Source: CAZELM01 sp964512995 (GTDB lineage Bacteria; CSSED10-310). From it: a DNA stretch of 64,000 bases. Where the stretch lies: the NCBI GenBank assembly GCA_964512995.1, contig CAZELM010000017.1:1-64000 (forward strand), given 5' to 3'. The first letter of the stretch is position 1; each line of letters begins with the position of its first letter. The translations under genes were made by a program, and so were the position numbers. Below are positions 26,698 through 35,592 of this stretch, piece after piece. The notes beneath the pieces were generated by a model. It saw only the letters and a program-made list of their open reading frames with translations. It ran no database searches and was not told the DNA's origin.

Positions 26698-27621
26698 ATG
26701 GAGCGAACGGTTATCTGGAAACACCCGATACTTCTTTTTCTTTTACCTTGGTTCTGTCTGAGTTTTTATTCAATCTGCTACACACTTTTGACCGGAACAC
26801 TTCCCGATACGGTTCATCGATCCATCGATGTCGCTTGCAGTGCATTTGCAGAATCGGTGGGAAGGCATGACATTGCGCTCCAGTTTCTCGACGGACATGC
26901 CGATGATTCACCCTTTTCAGATGCAATCACACAATGGAAAAATCACCTGATCCGAAAAACCGGGATGGTGGCATTTTTTATGGGTGATTTTCAGCGTGCG
27001 GAAAGAGAATTTAACCGTTGGAATACCCCAGATCGAAACGATTATTTCGGAACGATTTATCAGGCGGTCAGTGCTCAGAAGACAGGGCACATTGCGGAAT
27101 CATACGCGTTATTTTCAAATGCGATCGAGCTTTTTCCGGTTCGGCAGGATGCGTATATCGGCCGCGGGCATCTTGCACATGCCCAGGGAGACCTTCTGTC
27201 CGCCGTTGCTGACTATTGTCATGCCATCAAACTCGCTCCACAGATCGGATCGGTCTATGTTGATATTGGCGATGCGTTCCGGGGACAAGGGGATTGGGCT
27301 ACCGCACGGTGGTATTACGAAACGGGTATGCGGCACGATCCCGGAGATCCATTCGCCAAGCTTCGAATGGCTGAAATCAGCCTCTATCTCGACGCTGAAC
27401 CCCGAAAAACACGTGAATTATTGACAGAAGTCGAAACCATTCTTCCCGCTTGGGAGTCCACCCAGCATCTGGAAACGATGTTAATATCCTGGAAACAAAG
27501 CGATCCCATTCCCTATCTGTCCTCGGCGGTCTTCCCTTCCGGTCCGATCTCTTCGTGGGAGATCTCTCCCAGCCGCATTTTATATGAATATCAACGAGAC
27601 TCCTGGCATGGCTATCCGTAA
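26698..27621 (+). CDS. TPR protein with N-terminal membrane anchor
   Basis: A 307-residue protein. A single hydrophobic helix at about 10-35 anchors it, and residues 90-270 contain TPR-like helical repeats, with canonical patterns such as DAYIGRGHLAHAQGDLLSAVADY and VYVDIGDAFRGQGDWATARWYYETG split over consecutive repeats. TPRs mediate protein contacts. It starts 3 nt after the preceding gene and overlaps the start of the DUF2142 gene by 38 nt, so the three are translationally linked. Confidence 0.7.
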   Translation: MERTVIWKHPILLFLLPWFCLSFYSICYTLLTGTLPDTVHRSIDVACSAFAESVGRHDIALQFLDGHADDSPFSDAITQWKNHLIRKTGMVAFFMGDFQRAEREFNRWNTPDRNDYFGTIYQAVSAQKTGHIAESYALFSNAIELFPVRQDAYIGRGHLAHAQGDLLSAVADYCHAIKLAPQIGSVYVDIGDAFRGQGDWATARWYYETGMRHDPGDPFAKLRMAEISLYLDAEPRKTRELLTEVETILPAWESTQHLETMLISWKQSDPIPYLSSAVFPSGPISSWEISPSRILYEYQRDSWHGYP

Positions 27622-28951
27622 CACCCGAGCCATCCTGATGCCCTATCTGATGCTTTTTGGCGGTGCGGTTTTATTATATGCATTGTTAACCCCTCCCTTC
27701 CAGATGCCGGATGAACCGGCTCATCTGGCTTACTGCCTGTCGGTGTCTCAAACCAGACTGATGTCTCCCGAGTATATAGAACAGGACATTCTCAAAGCAC
27801 TTCATCAATATCGATTCTGGGAATTGGTACAGGAGCGGCCGCCTCATCCCATCCCGCATCGATTCTATGACGCACCGCTTCTGAGATCCAAACCGACACA
27901 GCTCTCAAAACCAAAGTTATACTATTCGTTATGCGGTTTCCTGCTGAAGATGTTTCAGGTATCCGATCCTGTCTCAGCTCTTTATATTCTGCGCCTGTTC
28001 AGTGTTGTAATCTCCATCTTTACCGCGACTTTGTTTTACGTCACGATCCGTCTCGTTTTCATCGACGAACGAATGCAATATGCAGCATTATCGACATTGG
28101 CGGTCCCACAGATTCTCTTTATGGCGGGAGCCAACAATCCTGCGGTTTTATCATGGCTGACTGCAACCGGGATGATCTTAGGGAGTGTCATGCTCATCCG
28201 AAAACATCATACACCGATTGGATATCTGCTGATCTCTTCGGGATTTATCCTTGCCCTTTTCAGCCACAGAGCGGCATTGACTGTCCTGCCGGGTATAATC
28301 CTCGCGATCATCCTTGCCAGATTCGATCGTCAGTCTGCCAGTCATCGATCGGCTACAATACTCTGGAGTTCATTCCTTCTCGGTGCTTTCAGTGTGCTGA
28401 CATTCATGATTGCTGCTAATTCATACCCGATGTTCGTCCGGCATCTGACGCTCCGGGTATCGCAGATTGTCTTTCAGGTGATTGATGTACCCGCAGCCGA
28501 TGGACTGGACTGGAATTGGCTGAAATCATTCATGCTACATTTTCATCACAGTCTCTGGTTATCGTTTGGATGGCTGAAATTCCATGCCTCTTCTCCTCTC
28601 TATTGGTTGTTTGCATTGTGTTATATCCCGTTGATAATCGGATTTTTTACGTTTAGTGCGGGAACCTGTCGTCTAAATCTACCTTCCCGGAGGATATTGG
28701 CAGTGATGGTCCTGATCATTCTCACAACAGTCTGGGCCGGCATTGCCACATATGGAATACGGCATGAGTTTTCTCAGGGACGATACTTATTTCCGGCATG
28801 GCCGGCGTTTGCCATCATCGGGATCACGGGCATTTTCAAAATGATCCCTGCCCGATATACCCTCCATGTCTCATTTATTCTCGTGATACTCTCCTGGAGT
28901 ATTGCCGGATATGCGATCTGGAAAATTCTGGTTCCGGCTTTTTACTTCTGA
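27584..28951 (+). CDS. DUF2142 polytopic membrane protein
   Basis: A 455-residue membrane protein with about ten hydrophobic helices. Near the N-terminus TPPFQMPDEPAHLAYC is the DUF2142 hallmark (PDEPAH), placed like the acidic loop of GT-C glycosyltransferases. A later RHEFSQGRYLFPAWPAF matches the RY-x-FP element of these families. Proteins of this group are found in polysaccharide and surface-glycan loci and are thought to be glycosyltransferases. The start is uncertain: ATG at 27584 (38-nt overlap) or 27608; neither has a strong ribosome binding site. It is the last gene of the 24465-28951 group. Confidence 0.78.
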   Translation: MNINETPGMAIRNTRAILMPYLMLFGGAVLLYALLTPPFQMPDEPAHLAYCLSVSQTRLMSPEYIEQDILKALHQYRFWELVQERPPHPIPHRFYDAPLLRSKPTQLSKPKLYYSLCGFLLKMFQVSDPVSALYILRLFSVVISIFTATLFYVTIRLVFIDERMQYAALSTLAVPQILFMAGANNPAVLSWLTATGMILGSVMLIRKHHTPIGYLLISSGFILALFSHRAALTVLPGIILAIILARFDRQSASHRSATILWSSFLLGAFSVLTFMIAANSYPMFVRHLTLRVSQIVFQVIDVPAADGLDWNWLKSFMLHFHHSLWLSFGWLKFHASSPLYWLFALCYIPLIIGFFTFSAGTCRLNLPSRRILAVMVLIILTTVWAGIATYGIRHEFSQGRYLFPAWPAFAIIGITGIFKMIPARYTLHVSFILVILSWSIAGYAIWKILVPAFYF

Positions 28952-29006
28952 TCGGTTGAAACTTTTCCAGTTCGAACTCGTAATCTCTAAACAAGGAGGG
29001 AATACC

Positions 29007-29702
29007 ATGAAATGGAAATTGTTTTTATTGTTCAGTCTGGGAGTTTTGAGTATATCCATCATTGCATCCGGTCAGGAGACCAATGAACGAATGGAGCGTT
29101 CCTTCAGTGTACTGGCCGCCGGAATTGACAAGCTTCTATTGGATACACAGCATGTCTTTGTAAAACCAACCGACCAGGTAAAAGGTTTTTATCTGGACAA
29201 CTCCGGAGCGATTTTCATTGGAAACATCTCCATGACGGCTTACACCAATATCCCGGGTGTCGCTCAGGACTGGATGCAATGGTTCTCAAGCGCTGATGAA
29301 AAAAAGATAACCATCGAAACAGAGAGCATCGAATCAACGGATCCAGATTCCAGCACCAGCGAAAAGGACGACGAACCGAACGCTGAAAAGAAAGTCACAA
29401 TCAAGAAATATCGGCAGCTTCTGGATGCCGATCACGAACGGATTGAAAACATTGACACACACCTGAAAGAATTTAAGAAGGAACTGATCAACGCGATTTT
29501 GGATTTTGGACCGATTTTAAAAGGTCTCAAAGGGAAAGATGATGTTATCGTTGTTTTCTTTGTGAGAGATCAAAATTTCCAGGAACGATACAAGACATCC
29601 AATCTGATTTTGAAAGTGCCGTTCGAAAAGTTAAAAGAGCTTCAGGACAAAAAGGCCACCGACCCTGAAATTGAGAAAGTGTTTGAGTTTAATATCCACT
29701 AG
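29007..29702 (+). CDS. Secreted protein of unknown function
   Basis: A 231-residue protein with a clear signal peptide (MKWKLF, hydrophobic core, cleavage near ASGQ). Mature regions include KGFYLDNSGAIFIGNIS (about 57), an acidic, Glu/Ser-rich stretch at about 105-130, and a helical part ending in ILDFGPILKGLKGKDDVIVVFF (about 168). I have seen this pattern (a YLDxxGxxF element followed by DFGxxLKxL) in unnamed periplasmic proteins of candidate phyla, but I cannot give a function. GGAGGG precedes the ATG; the longer open frame from 28902 has no signal peptide. A bidirectional terminator follows. Confidence 0.7.
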   Translation: MKWKLFLLFSLGVLSISIIASGQETNERMERSFSVLAAGIDKLLLDTQHVFVKPTDQVKGFYLDNSGAIFIGNISMTAYTNIPGVAQDWMQWFSSADEKKITIETESIESTDPDSSTSEKDDEPNAEKKVTIKKYRQLLDADHERIENIDTHLKEFKKELINAILDFGPILKGLKGKDDVIVVFFVRDQNFQERYKTSNLILKVPFEKLKELQDKKATDPEIEKVFEFNIH

Positions 29703-29731
29703 TGTAAACTGCTTGTTTTGATCGGATTCTG

Positions 29732-29772
29732 AAAAAGCCTGCCGAGGGTACCAAGCACTTGGCAGGCTTTTT
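29732..29772. terminator. Bidirectional intrinsic terminator
   Basis: AAAAAGCCTGCCGAG pairs with CTTGGCAGGCTTTTT (15 bp including one G-T), with a central loop of 11 nt. The A-tract on the left and T-tract on the right make it work on both strands, ending the secreted-protein gene on plus and pnp on minus, which converge here. Confidence 0.92.
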
Positions 29773-29826
29773 CATATTAAAAACCAGTATCTGAATTGGA
29801 TGTGTCAACCCGAGAGTGACAAATCC

Positions 29827-31917
29827 TCAGTTATCAAAAACAGCATTTCCAACATTCAGGGCTTCTTTTCGCGAGAGCCGAATCTTTCCCTTTTCGTCCA
29901 CTCCCAGGACTTTAATCGGAATTTTATCGCCAATGGAAGCAATCCGGGTGGGATCGTCAACGAAGCCTTGATCCAGTTCGGAAATATGAACGAGACCCTC
30001 CGTTCCGGGGAAAATCTCCACAAACATGCCAAATGATTTAATGGAGATGACGGTACCATGATAGTAATGCCCGACGCGAGCTTCCTGGGTCAGATACTCA
30101 ACCCGTTCACGGGCATCTCTGGCACTTGACTCGTTTGTCGCATAAATTCGGAGCGTACCATCATCTTCGATTTCCAGTGTCGCTCCAGTCACGGCCTGAA
30201 TATCTTTGATCACTTTGCCGCCGGGTCCGATCACATCTTTAACCTTTTCCGGCCGGATCGACATGACAATTGCACGGGGAGCATGTGGTTTGAGGTTTGG
30301 TTTTGGCTTGTCAATGACCTTGGCCATTTCTCCAAGGATATGATCGACTCCCGCTCTGGCCTGTGAGAGTGCTTTTTCCAATACCTCATTGGGTAGATGA
30401 CCGATTTTATTATCCATCTGAATCGCGGTGATTCCTTTGCACGTGCCTGCCACCTTGAAATCCATATCGCCAAGATGGTCTTCATCGCCAAGTATATCGG
30501 TCAGGACACGAATTTCACCCTCCTGGGCAATCAAACCCATTGCAACACCGGAAACAGGACGCAGGATAGGAACACCGGCATCCATCAAGGAAAGGCAGCC
30601 CCCGCAGACGGTAGCCATGGACGATGAGCCATTCGACTGCGTGATCTCCGAAAACACACGAATCGCATAGGGGAATTGGTCGGTTGGAGGGATGACCGGC
30701 AACAACGCCCGCCAGGCCAGATTTCCATGACCGATCTCCCGTCTTCCAGGTCCTTTCACCGGCCGGACTTCACCGACAGAATACGGAGGGAAATCGTAGT
30801 GCAGAAAAAATGAATGTTCGATATCGCCATGGATCGTCTCCAGACGCAGCAGTTCTTTGAGAGGAGCTAATGTGCAGGTTACAAAGGCCTGCGTTTCCCC
30901 TCTCGTAAACAAGGCCGAGCCGTGGGGGTATGGAACAACATCCACTTCTCCGGATATCGGCCGGACCTGCGTGGTATTACGACCATCCAGCCGATTATTT
31001 TCCTCTATAATCCGACGGCGGACCTCATAATATTTCATATCCTCAAACGCACTGAGATACATGGACAGCCTTTCAGGATCAAGCTGATTGTAGTGTTCGA
31101 TCAGCTCATCTCGAACAGACTTGACAGCCTCATGGCGGTCCCTTTTGATCACATTTTGCAGTGCTATCTGGAGCTTATCCAGAAATGCTTCCCGAACGGC
31201 ATCAAGGCAGGGATTCTCCGGACCGTCAAAGCTTCGCTTCCGGATCTCAAGTTCTTTCTGCCATTGATCGAACAGGATCAAAAGAGGCTGCACAGCAGAC
31301 TGAGCCGTTTCCAGAGCCGTCAGGATATCTTTTTCGGAAACTTCCCGCGCATGTCCTTCGACCATGATCAGTCCCTGGTTGCCTGAGGAGACCACGAGAT
31401 CGATATCGGCGCATGCTCGTTCGGAGCGCAGCGGATTGATAATGAACTGGCCATTCACTCGAGCGATCCGGATTCCACAAGCCGGTCCTTTCCATGGGAC
31501 ATCGGACAGATGAAGAGCTGCGGTCGCTCCAATCAAACCCAGAACATCGGTTTCAACATCGGGATCAGCCGATAAAACCGTTGCGATAATCTGGGTCTCA
31601 CATGTAAAGCCTTCCGGGAAGATTGGACGAATGGACCGATCGATGATCCGGCATGCCAGAATTTCACGGTCAGACAGCCTGCCTTCTCGACGGCCGTATG
31701 AATGCGGAATAACACCAGCCGCTCCAAAAAGCTCTCGATAATCCACCGTAAGCGGAAAGAAATCGATATCCGGCCGGGCTTCCTTATTCGAAACAACGGT
31801 AACCAGGACAGCAGAGCGGCCCTGCCGGACGATGACCGAACCATCAGCCTGGTTCGCGATTCTTCCTGTTTCCAGATAGATTTCCGTTTTTCCAAGACGG
31901 ATCATTTCGGATTTCAC
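29827..31917 (-). CDS. pnp: Polynucleotide phosphorylase
   Basis: A 696-residue exoribonuclease that degrades RNA phosphorolytically and is a core member of RNA degradosomes. It has two RNase PH domains (residues 1-215 and 310-540; TVDYRE, FRTCTLAPLKELLRLE-type region and ITAIQMDNKIGHLPNEVLEKAL with the catalytic Asp), a KH domain (VIGPGGKVIKDIQAVTGATLEIEDDG, about 560) and a C-terminal S1 domain (GHYYHGTVISIKSFGMFVEI, about 620). Length is typical. The start is a GTG with GAGGG 8 nt upstream. It follows the papain-family gene by 36 nt on the same strand and ends near the bidirectional terminator. Confidence 0.96.
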   Translation of the reverse strand: MKSEMIRLGKTEIYLETGRIANQADGSVIVRQGRSAVLVTVVSNKEARPDIDFFPLTVDYRELFGAAGVIPHSYGRREGRLSDREILACRIIDRSIRPIFPEGFTCETQIIATVLSADPDVETDVLGLIGATAALHLSDVPWKGPACGIRIARVNGQFIINPLRSERACADIDLVVSSGNQGLIMVEGHAREVSEKDILTALETAQSAVQPLLILFDQWQKELEIRKRSFDGPENPCLDAVREAFLDKLQIALQNVIKRDRHEAVKSVRDELIEHYNQLDPERLSMYLSAFEDMKYYEVRRRIIEENNRLDGRNTTQVRPISGEVDVVPYPHGSALFTRGETQAFVTCTLAPLKELLRLETIHGDIEHSFFLHYDFPPYSVGEVRPVKGPGRREIGHGNLAWRALLPVIPPTDQFPYAIRVFSEITQSNGSSSMATVCGGCLSLMDAGVPILRPVSGVAMGLIAQEGEIRVLTDILGDEDHLGDMDFKVAGTCKGITAIQMDNKIGHLPNEVLEKALSQARAGVDHILGEMAKVIDKPKPNLKPHAPRAIVMSIRPEKVKDVIGPGGKVIKDIQAVTGATLEIEDDGTLRIYATNESSARDARERVEYLTQEARVGHYYHGTVISIKSFGMFVEIFPGTEGLVHISELDQGFVDDPTRIASIGDKIPIKVLGVDEKGKIRLSRKEALNVGNAVFDN

Positions 31918-31953
31918 GAATTATACCCTCTTTTCTATTCGTTAAATATTCAA

Positions 31954-33999
31954 TCACCAACCCCATCTCACCATATCCCAGGCCAGGACTTCATTCGATT
32001 CCATATCCTGAATGGCAGACCAGAACCGGATATCACCCGCATGACCATCAATGATCGGCCATTCGAAGCTTAGAACCGAGTTTTCCTGCCTTGACCATCC
32101 TGGAAGTTCGATCGTATTGAAATCGGGTGATTCTGTCCAGCCCGGCGAAAACCAGTAATGTCCATAAACATCCAACGCAATCCATTCCCGGACCCGTCTG
32201 GGGGACTGATAGTTATCGACGGTCAATCTCAGATCAAAATGATCGCCCGCAGAATAAACATATTGGGAGGTCTGGAGATTCAAACGGACGGGAGATGGGA
32301 ATCGATTGTAAAACGAATCGTCAATCGGTGCTGCTATACCGAAATCGTCAATATTCCATCCGCCCAGTTCAAGAGCCTCATCCGATTTCAGCTCGAATCT
32401 CACCTGACAGGTGGATTGTTCAGAGATATAGGGGCTGATATCAAAAATACAATACTCCCATGTGTTGTCAACCCAATAGTATTCTCTCGTGTTCTCCCAG
32501 ATCTTCTGGCCGTTCACCCAGATCAGGGCATGATCAAATTCTCCTTTTTCCAGTGTCAGCCACCGACGGAACACCATGAACACCGTGGGATGCTTGTAAC
32601 AAGGAATGATCGGAGATTCGAGGTAATGATCGGCATTTTTCAGATAATTCCCGCCATGATCAATGTTGGTGCTCCACATATGTGTCCCGGATGCCGGATG
32701 AATCGGATCCCAGATGACATTCTGTCCATCAGGAACCTGGCCGCGAACCCAGATATCTTTCCCTCTGACTGCCTGATGGGTCCACAACTCATCCGTCGTT
32801 CCCTCAAAATCATTCCGGTATAACCAATACAATGGGCCGGATATGATCTCGATGGGATGTTGGCTTTCAATATCTCCCGATCGAATATTCAATAAAAACG
32901 GAAGCACTGTTCCCGGTGGAAGATCAGAGTCCAGATTAAAAACAAACGAATCATCGGTCGAAACAGTGGCCATTGATGCCATCTCCTCAATATCAATCCG
33001 ATTTTTCGTGAATGTAACCATATCACTTGCGCAGGATAGCGTCGCGGAGACAGTTGAAGCAGTCATGTAACCCGTATTAGTCAATGTGATCTTAAGAGTG
33101 GCAGATTCTCCGGATGCAACAATCCCGTCATCCCCCGATTGGAGTTTATAATCATCCAGTTGCACCTGAACAGCGGGTAACAGACGGATGTGCGCCAATG
33201 ATACCTGTTCACCGATATGGACATCGCCTCGATGGATATAAAAATACCCGTTTTCCCCAAATCCGCGTCCCCAGGAATTCTTCACGATCCAGGCGCCGCC
33301 TTCACACATCGTATCATCCCAACCAACAATGACAACGCCATGGTTGATATCGGTATTGCTGTCATCCATATAACATCCGCCGGAGTAGTACCGCAGATTA
33401 TCATTCGCTCCCATACTGGTAGCCACCGGTCCAAAATCCTGAATTGCGGCTTTGATGGATTCTTCGCTGGAATTAACAAACTCCCAGGATGTAACCATCA
33501 GTCTTCGAGCATACTGCCAATGCTTACAGATCGTGTCTTCTGCCTGGTATGGATACTCCTCCTCGGAGACCAATCCCATATACAGGAGATACTCCCATCC
33601 CATTTCGGTGATACCGCCGCTGCACCCGTAACTCAGCGGTGTACAATCAACCAGTTGCTGTTCGGCGAAATCCATCTCCTGACCGGTCTGGATTAATACT
33701 TGCGATTCCAATACTGCAATGGAAGCGAACGCCCAGCAACTACCGCAACTGGCCTGATTTTTTACGGAAGAAACACCATTCATCTCCCGCCAGTCAAACA
33801 CGGCCGGGAAATCGCGGTCCTTCAGAGACGGATCCAGAGGTGGTTCCACATAATCCGCAAACGGCTGGTAAGTCAGAAGTTGCTGGAACTCTTCGTCACT
33901 CAAGGTCTGAATCCAATTATCGTCACACTCCTGAGCGTTCAGAATTGGCAACATACTCATCATCATGATCCAGATCACAACAGAAATTCTTCGATGCAT
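31954..33999 (-). CDS. Secreted papain-family (C1A) peptidase with extra C-terminal domains
   Basis: A 681-residue secreted cysteine protease. After a signal peptide (ends near NAQ) and short pro-region, the catalytic triad is intact: NQASCGSCWAF (Cys88), DINHGVVIVGW (His220) and VKNSWGRGFGENGYF (Asn241). Residues 285-385 look like a CARDB-type beta domain; residues 395-565 like a jelly-roll domain (ending ELGGWNIDDFGI). The last 110 residues form a domain (ALDVYGHYWFSPGW, FEWPIIDGHAGDI, FWSAIQD, ending WGW) that is also found at the C-terminus of the vWA protein at 50889-53339. TAGGAGAG precedes the ATG. Extracellular peptide hydrolysis is likely; targets unknown. Confidence 0.92.
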   Translation of the reverse strand: MHRRISVVIWIMMMSMLPILNAQECDDNWIQTLSDEEFQQLLTYQPFADYVEPPLDPSLKDRDFPAVFDWREMNGVSSVKNQASCGSCWAFASIAVLESQVLIQTGQEMDFAEQQLVDCTPLSYGCSGGITEMGWEYLLYMGLVSEEEYPYQAEDTICKHWQYARRLMVTSWEFVNSSEESIKAAIQDFGPVATSMGANDNLRYYSGGCYMDDSNTDINHGVVIVGWDDTMCEGGAWIVKNSWGRGFGENGYFYIHRGDVHIGEQVSLAHIRLLPAVQVQLDDYKLQSGDDGIVASGESATLKITLTNTGYMTASTVSATLSCASDMVTFTKNRIDIEEMASMATVSTDDSFVFNLDSDLPPGTVLPFLLNIRSGDIESQHPIEIISGPLYWLYRNDFEGTTDELWTHQAVRGKDIWVRGQVPDGQNVIWDPIHPASGTHMWSTNIDHGGNYLKNADHYLESPIIPCYKHPTVFMVFRRWLTLEKGEFDHALIWVNGQKIWENTREYYWVDNTWEYCIFDISPYISEQSTCQVRFELKSDEALELGGWNIDDFGIAAPIDDSFYNRFPSPVRLNLQTSQYVYSAGDHFDLRLTVDNYQSPRRVREWIALDVYGHYWFSPGWTESPDFNTIELPGWSRQENSVLSFEWPIIDGHAGDIRFWSAIQDMESNEVLAWDMVRWGW

Positions 34000-34015
34000 T
34001 AACAGACTCTCCTAT

Positions 34016-34051
34016 TAAAAACGGAAGCATCCTTGGGGTTTTGGCTTCCGT
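34016..34051 (-). terminator. Intrinsic terminator after the ferritin-like gene
   Basis: On the minus strand ACGGAAGC pairs with GCTTCCGT around a 15-nt loop, followed by a short T run (from A 34017-34021). It lies between the ferritin-like gene and the papain-family gene, just upstream of the latter's ribosome binding site. A second small hairpin lies at about 34058-34072. Confidence 0.7.
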
Positions 34052-34081
34052 GTTCGTACCCTCAATAAGGGTGTTTTCATT

Positions 34082-34600
34082 TCAATCCGACGTAGCTTCG
34101 TTCGGTTGTTCCGTATCATGATCCAACGAATCGTCCGTCGAGAGATAACCACGGTTGATCATAAACGTTCTTAAACGACTGACATGGACCTCATCTGCTT
34201 TACTCAAATTCCTCACCAGGTCTTCCAATACCGGATTCGACTGTATGATCGCAGTACGGTAGTGTCGTTCAGCGGCTGTTTTTTCAAAATTCAACGCGAT
34301 TCCCAGCGCTTTCTCCAATGTAACATCCGGTTTGGATTCAATGTATTGAAGAATAAACTGAGTGAGTTCGATGACCTGTCTGATATTTTCGTGAACTTCA
34401 CCGTAATCCCGATAATTCTTCAATACGAGATTACGCAGGCTTCTGATGAGTTCCTGATGGCCAATTTCCTCTTCTTCCAGTGTGCTGAATAACTGGAACG
34501 CGTCATCATCTTTGATAAAAATGTACGCGAAATAATGATAAAGCCGGGATAAGGTGTACTCAAATTCTTCCAATGGTTTTAAAAACCGTAACAATTCCAT
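34082..34600 (-). CDS. Ferritin-like / rubrerythrin-type diiron protein
   Basis: A 172-residue four-helix-bundle protein. The helices carry candidate diiron ligands in the right order: EEFEYTLSRLYHYFA (about 11), EEEEIGHQELI (about 42; ExxH), FEKTAAERHY (about 108) and DEVHVSRL (about 136; ExxH). There is no rubredoxin-like domain. Family members detoxify peroxide or store iron. GGGAGG lies 5-6 nt before the ATG. The last residues are acidic and disordered. An intrinsic terminator separates it from the papain-family gene downstream. Confidence 0.82.
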   Translation of the reverse strand: MELLRFLKPLEEFEYTLSRLYHYFAYIFIKDDDAFQLFSTLEEEEIGHQELIRSLRNLVLKNYRDYGEVHENIRQVIELTQFILQYIESKPDVTLEKALGIALNFEKTAAERHYRTAIIQSNPVLEDLVRNLSKADEVHVSRLRTFMINRGYLSTDDSLDHDTEQPNEATSD

Positions 34601-34940
34601 TAAAGCCTCCCCTATAAAACCTAAACCAGGGATCTCAGCAAGTCAATGAGTATATCATAACAACAATTTCATCACACGTTGAAATGTGATAGAATTAGAG
34701 CTAGCAAACTAATGGCCACTGACCATATTAGGATGAAAAGCGGGGATGATGCATGATGGTCAGCACTCCCGATATAATGAAAGCGAAGAGAATTCCACAT
34801 ATCGAAAAAGGCATCATGAATAACCGAGAGATTCTGCCGATGGACACCGGATGGCTCTGATGGTTTGGTCGGTGTTCTGACGGGTGAAATTGGATCAAGA
34901 TCCCAAGCCCAAAGCGGTTCTAACATTCATCCCAGCGATG
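34601..34940. other. Spacer with one doubtful 84-codon ORF
   Basis: Between the ferritin-like gene and the cysteine-rich ORF. The only frame of note (34672-34926, minus) encodes 84 residues ending in a hydrophobic segment (SPLFILIWSVAISLLALILS). It starts 15 nt after the stop of the cysteine-rich ORF, without a clear ribosome binding site, so it could be a small membrane partner or nothing. A small inverted repeat (ATCACA/TGTGAT, 34671-34690) overlaps its end. Confidence 0.3.
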
Positions 34941-35457
34941 TTACTTTGACCTTGATTGACCATTCCATTCATCGCAGCGTGCATTACATCCACCACAACG
35001 ACCATTACATCCACCACAACCGCCCTTGGATCTGCTGCAATGGTNNNNNNNNNNNNNNNNNNNNNNNNNNNNNNNNNNNNNNNNNNNNNNNNNNNNNNNN
35101 NNNNNNNNNNNNNNNNNNNNNNNNNNNNNNNNNNNNNNNNNNNNCATTACATTCTCCGCAGCGTGCATTACATTCACCACAACGACCATTACATCCACCG
35201 AAACCGCCTTTGCATCTGCCGCAATGGTCATTACATTCTCCGCAGCGTGCATTACATTCACCACAACGACCATTACATCCACCACAACCGCCTTTGCATC
35301 TACCGCAATGGTCATTATATTCTCCGTAGCGTGCATTACATTCACCGCAACGACCATTACATCCACCGAAACAGCCTTTGCATCTGATGCAACGACGGCC
35401 ATTATGCCACAGAGTCTGTGTAATCAGCGTCATCCGGTGATTCTTGGATTCTGACAA
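34941..35457 (-). CDS. Cysteine-rich heptad-repeat protein, interrupted by assembly gap
   Basis: Minus-strand frame reading, from a TTG at 35457 (or ATG at 35433), a short basic N-terminus and then heptads of the form x-Cys-Gly-x-Cys-x-x (RCGECNA, HCGRCKG, GCGGCNG). Twelve heptads are seen before the 100-N gap; beyond it the same peptide continues in another frame (KGGCGGCNGRCGGCNARC) to a TAA at 34941, so the true gap length is not 100. Some Cys are replaced by Tyr or Phe at the edges. Spaced CxxC pairs suggest metal binding or disulfide formation. No family is recognised and no signal peptide is visible. The strand choice rests on the protein-like pattern; the opposite strand reads only Thr/Ile/Ala. 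Confidence 0.45.
34961..35396. repeat. 21-bp tandem repeat in 84-bp higher-order units
   Basis: The basic unit is 21 bp (consensus close to CATTACATTCACCACAACGA plus one base). Four variant 21-mers in fixed order make an 84-bp unit. One full unit lies before the N gap (34961-35044) and three after it (35145-35228, 35229-35312, 35313-35396). Divergence is highest at both edges. There are no unique spacers, so this is not CRISPR. Confidence 0.95.
35045..35144. other. Assembly gap (100 N)
   Basis: A run of exactly 100 N, the usual placeholder for a gap of unknown size. It begins and ends exactly at 84-bp unit boundaries, so the missing sequence is almost certainly more of the same repeat. Confidence 0.98.
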
Positions 35458-35592
35458 TCTACACGGTTCCTGATTGGGATCGGGATAATGACTGAACCGC
35501 TGAAGAACGGATTATATGGATGGGATTACCGGAGTCCATAAGACATTGAGTTGGTTTCAGATAGTCTGAATGATAAACCGATCATTCTGAGA

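Noticed and set aside
32158..32823. 221-codon plus-strand frame opposite the papain-family gene
   Set aside because: Overlaps a gene with an intact catalytic triad; no start signal and no protein family pattern.
34961..35396. Repeat array considered as a CRISPR
   Set aside because: Units are contiguous 21/84-bp tandem repeats with no unique spacers, and no cas genes are present.
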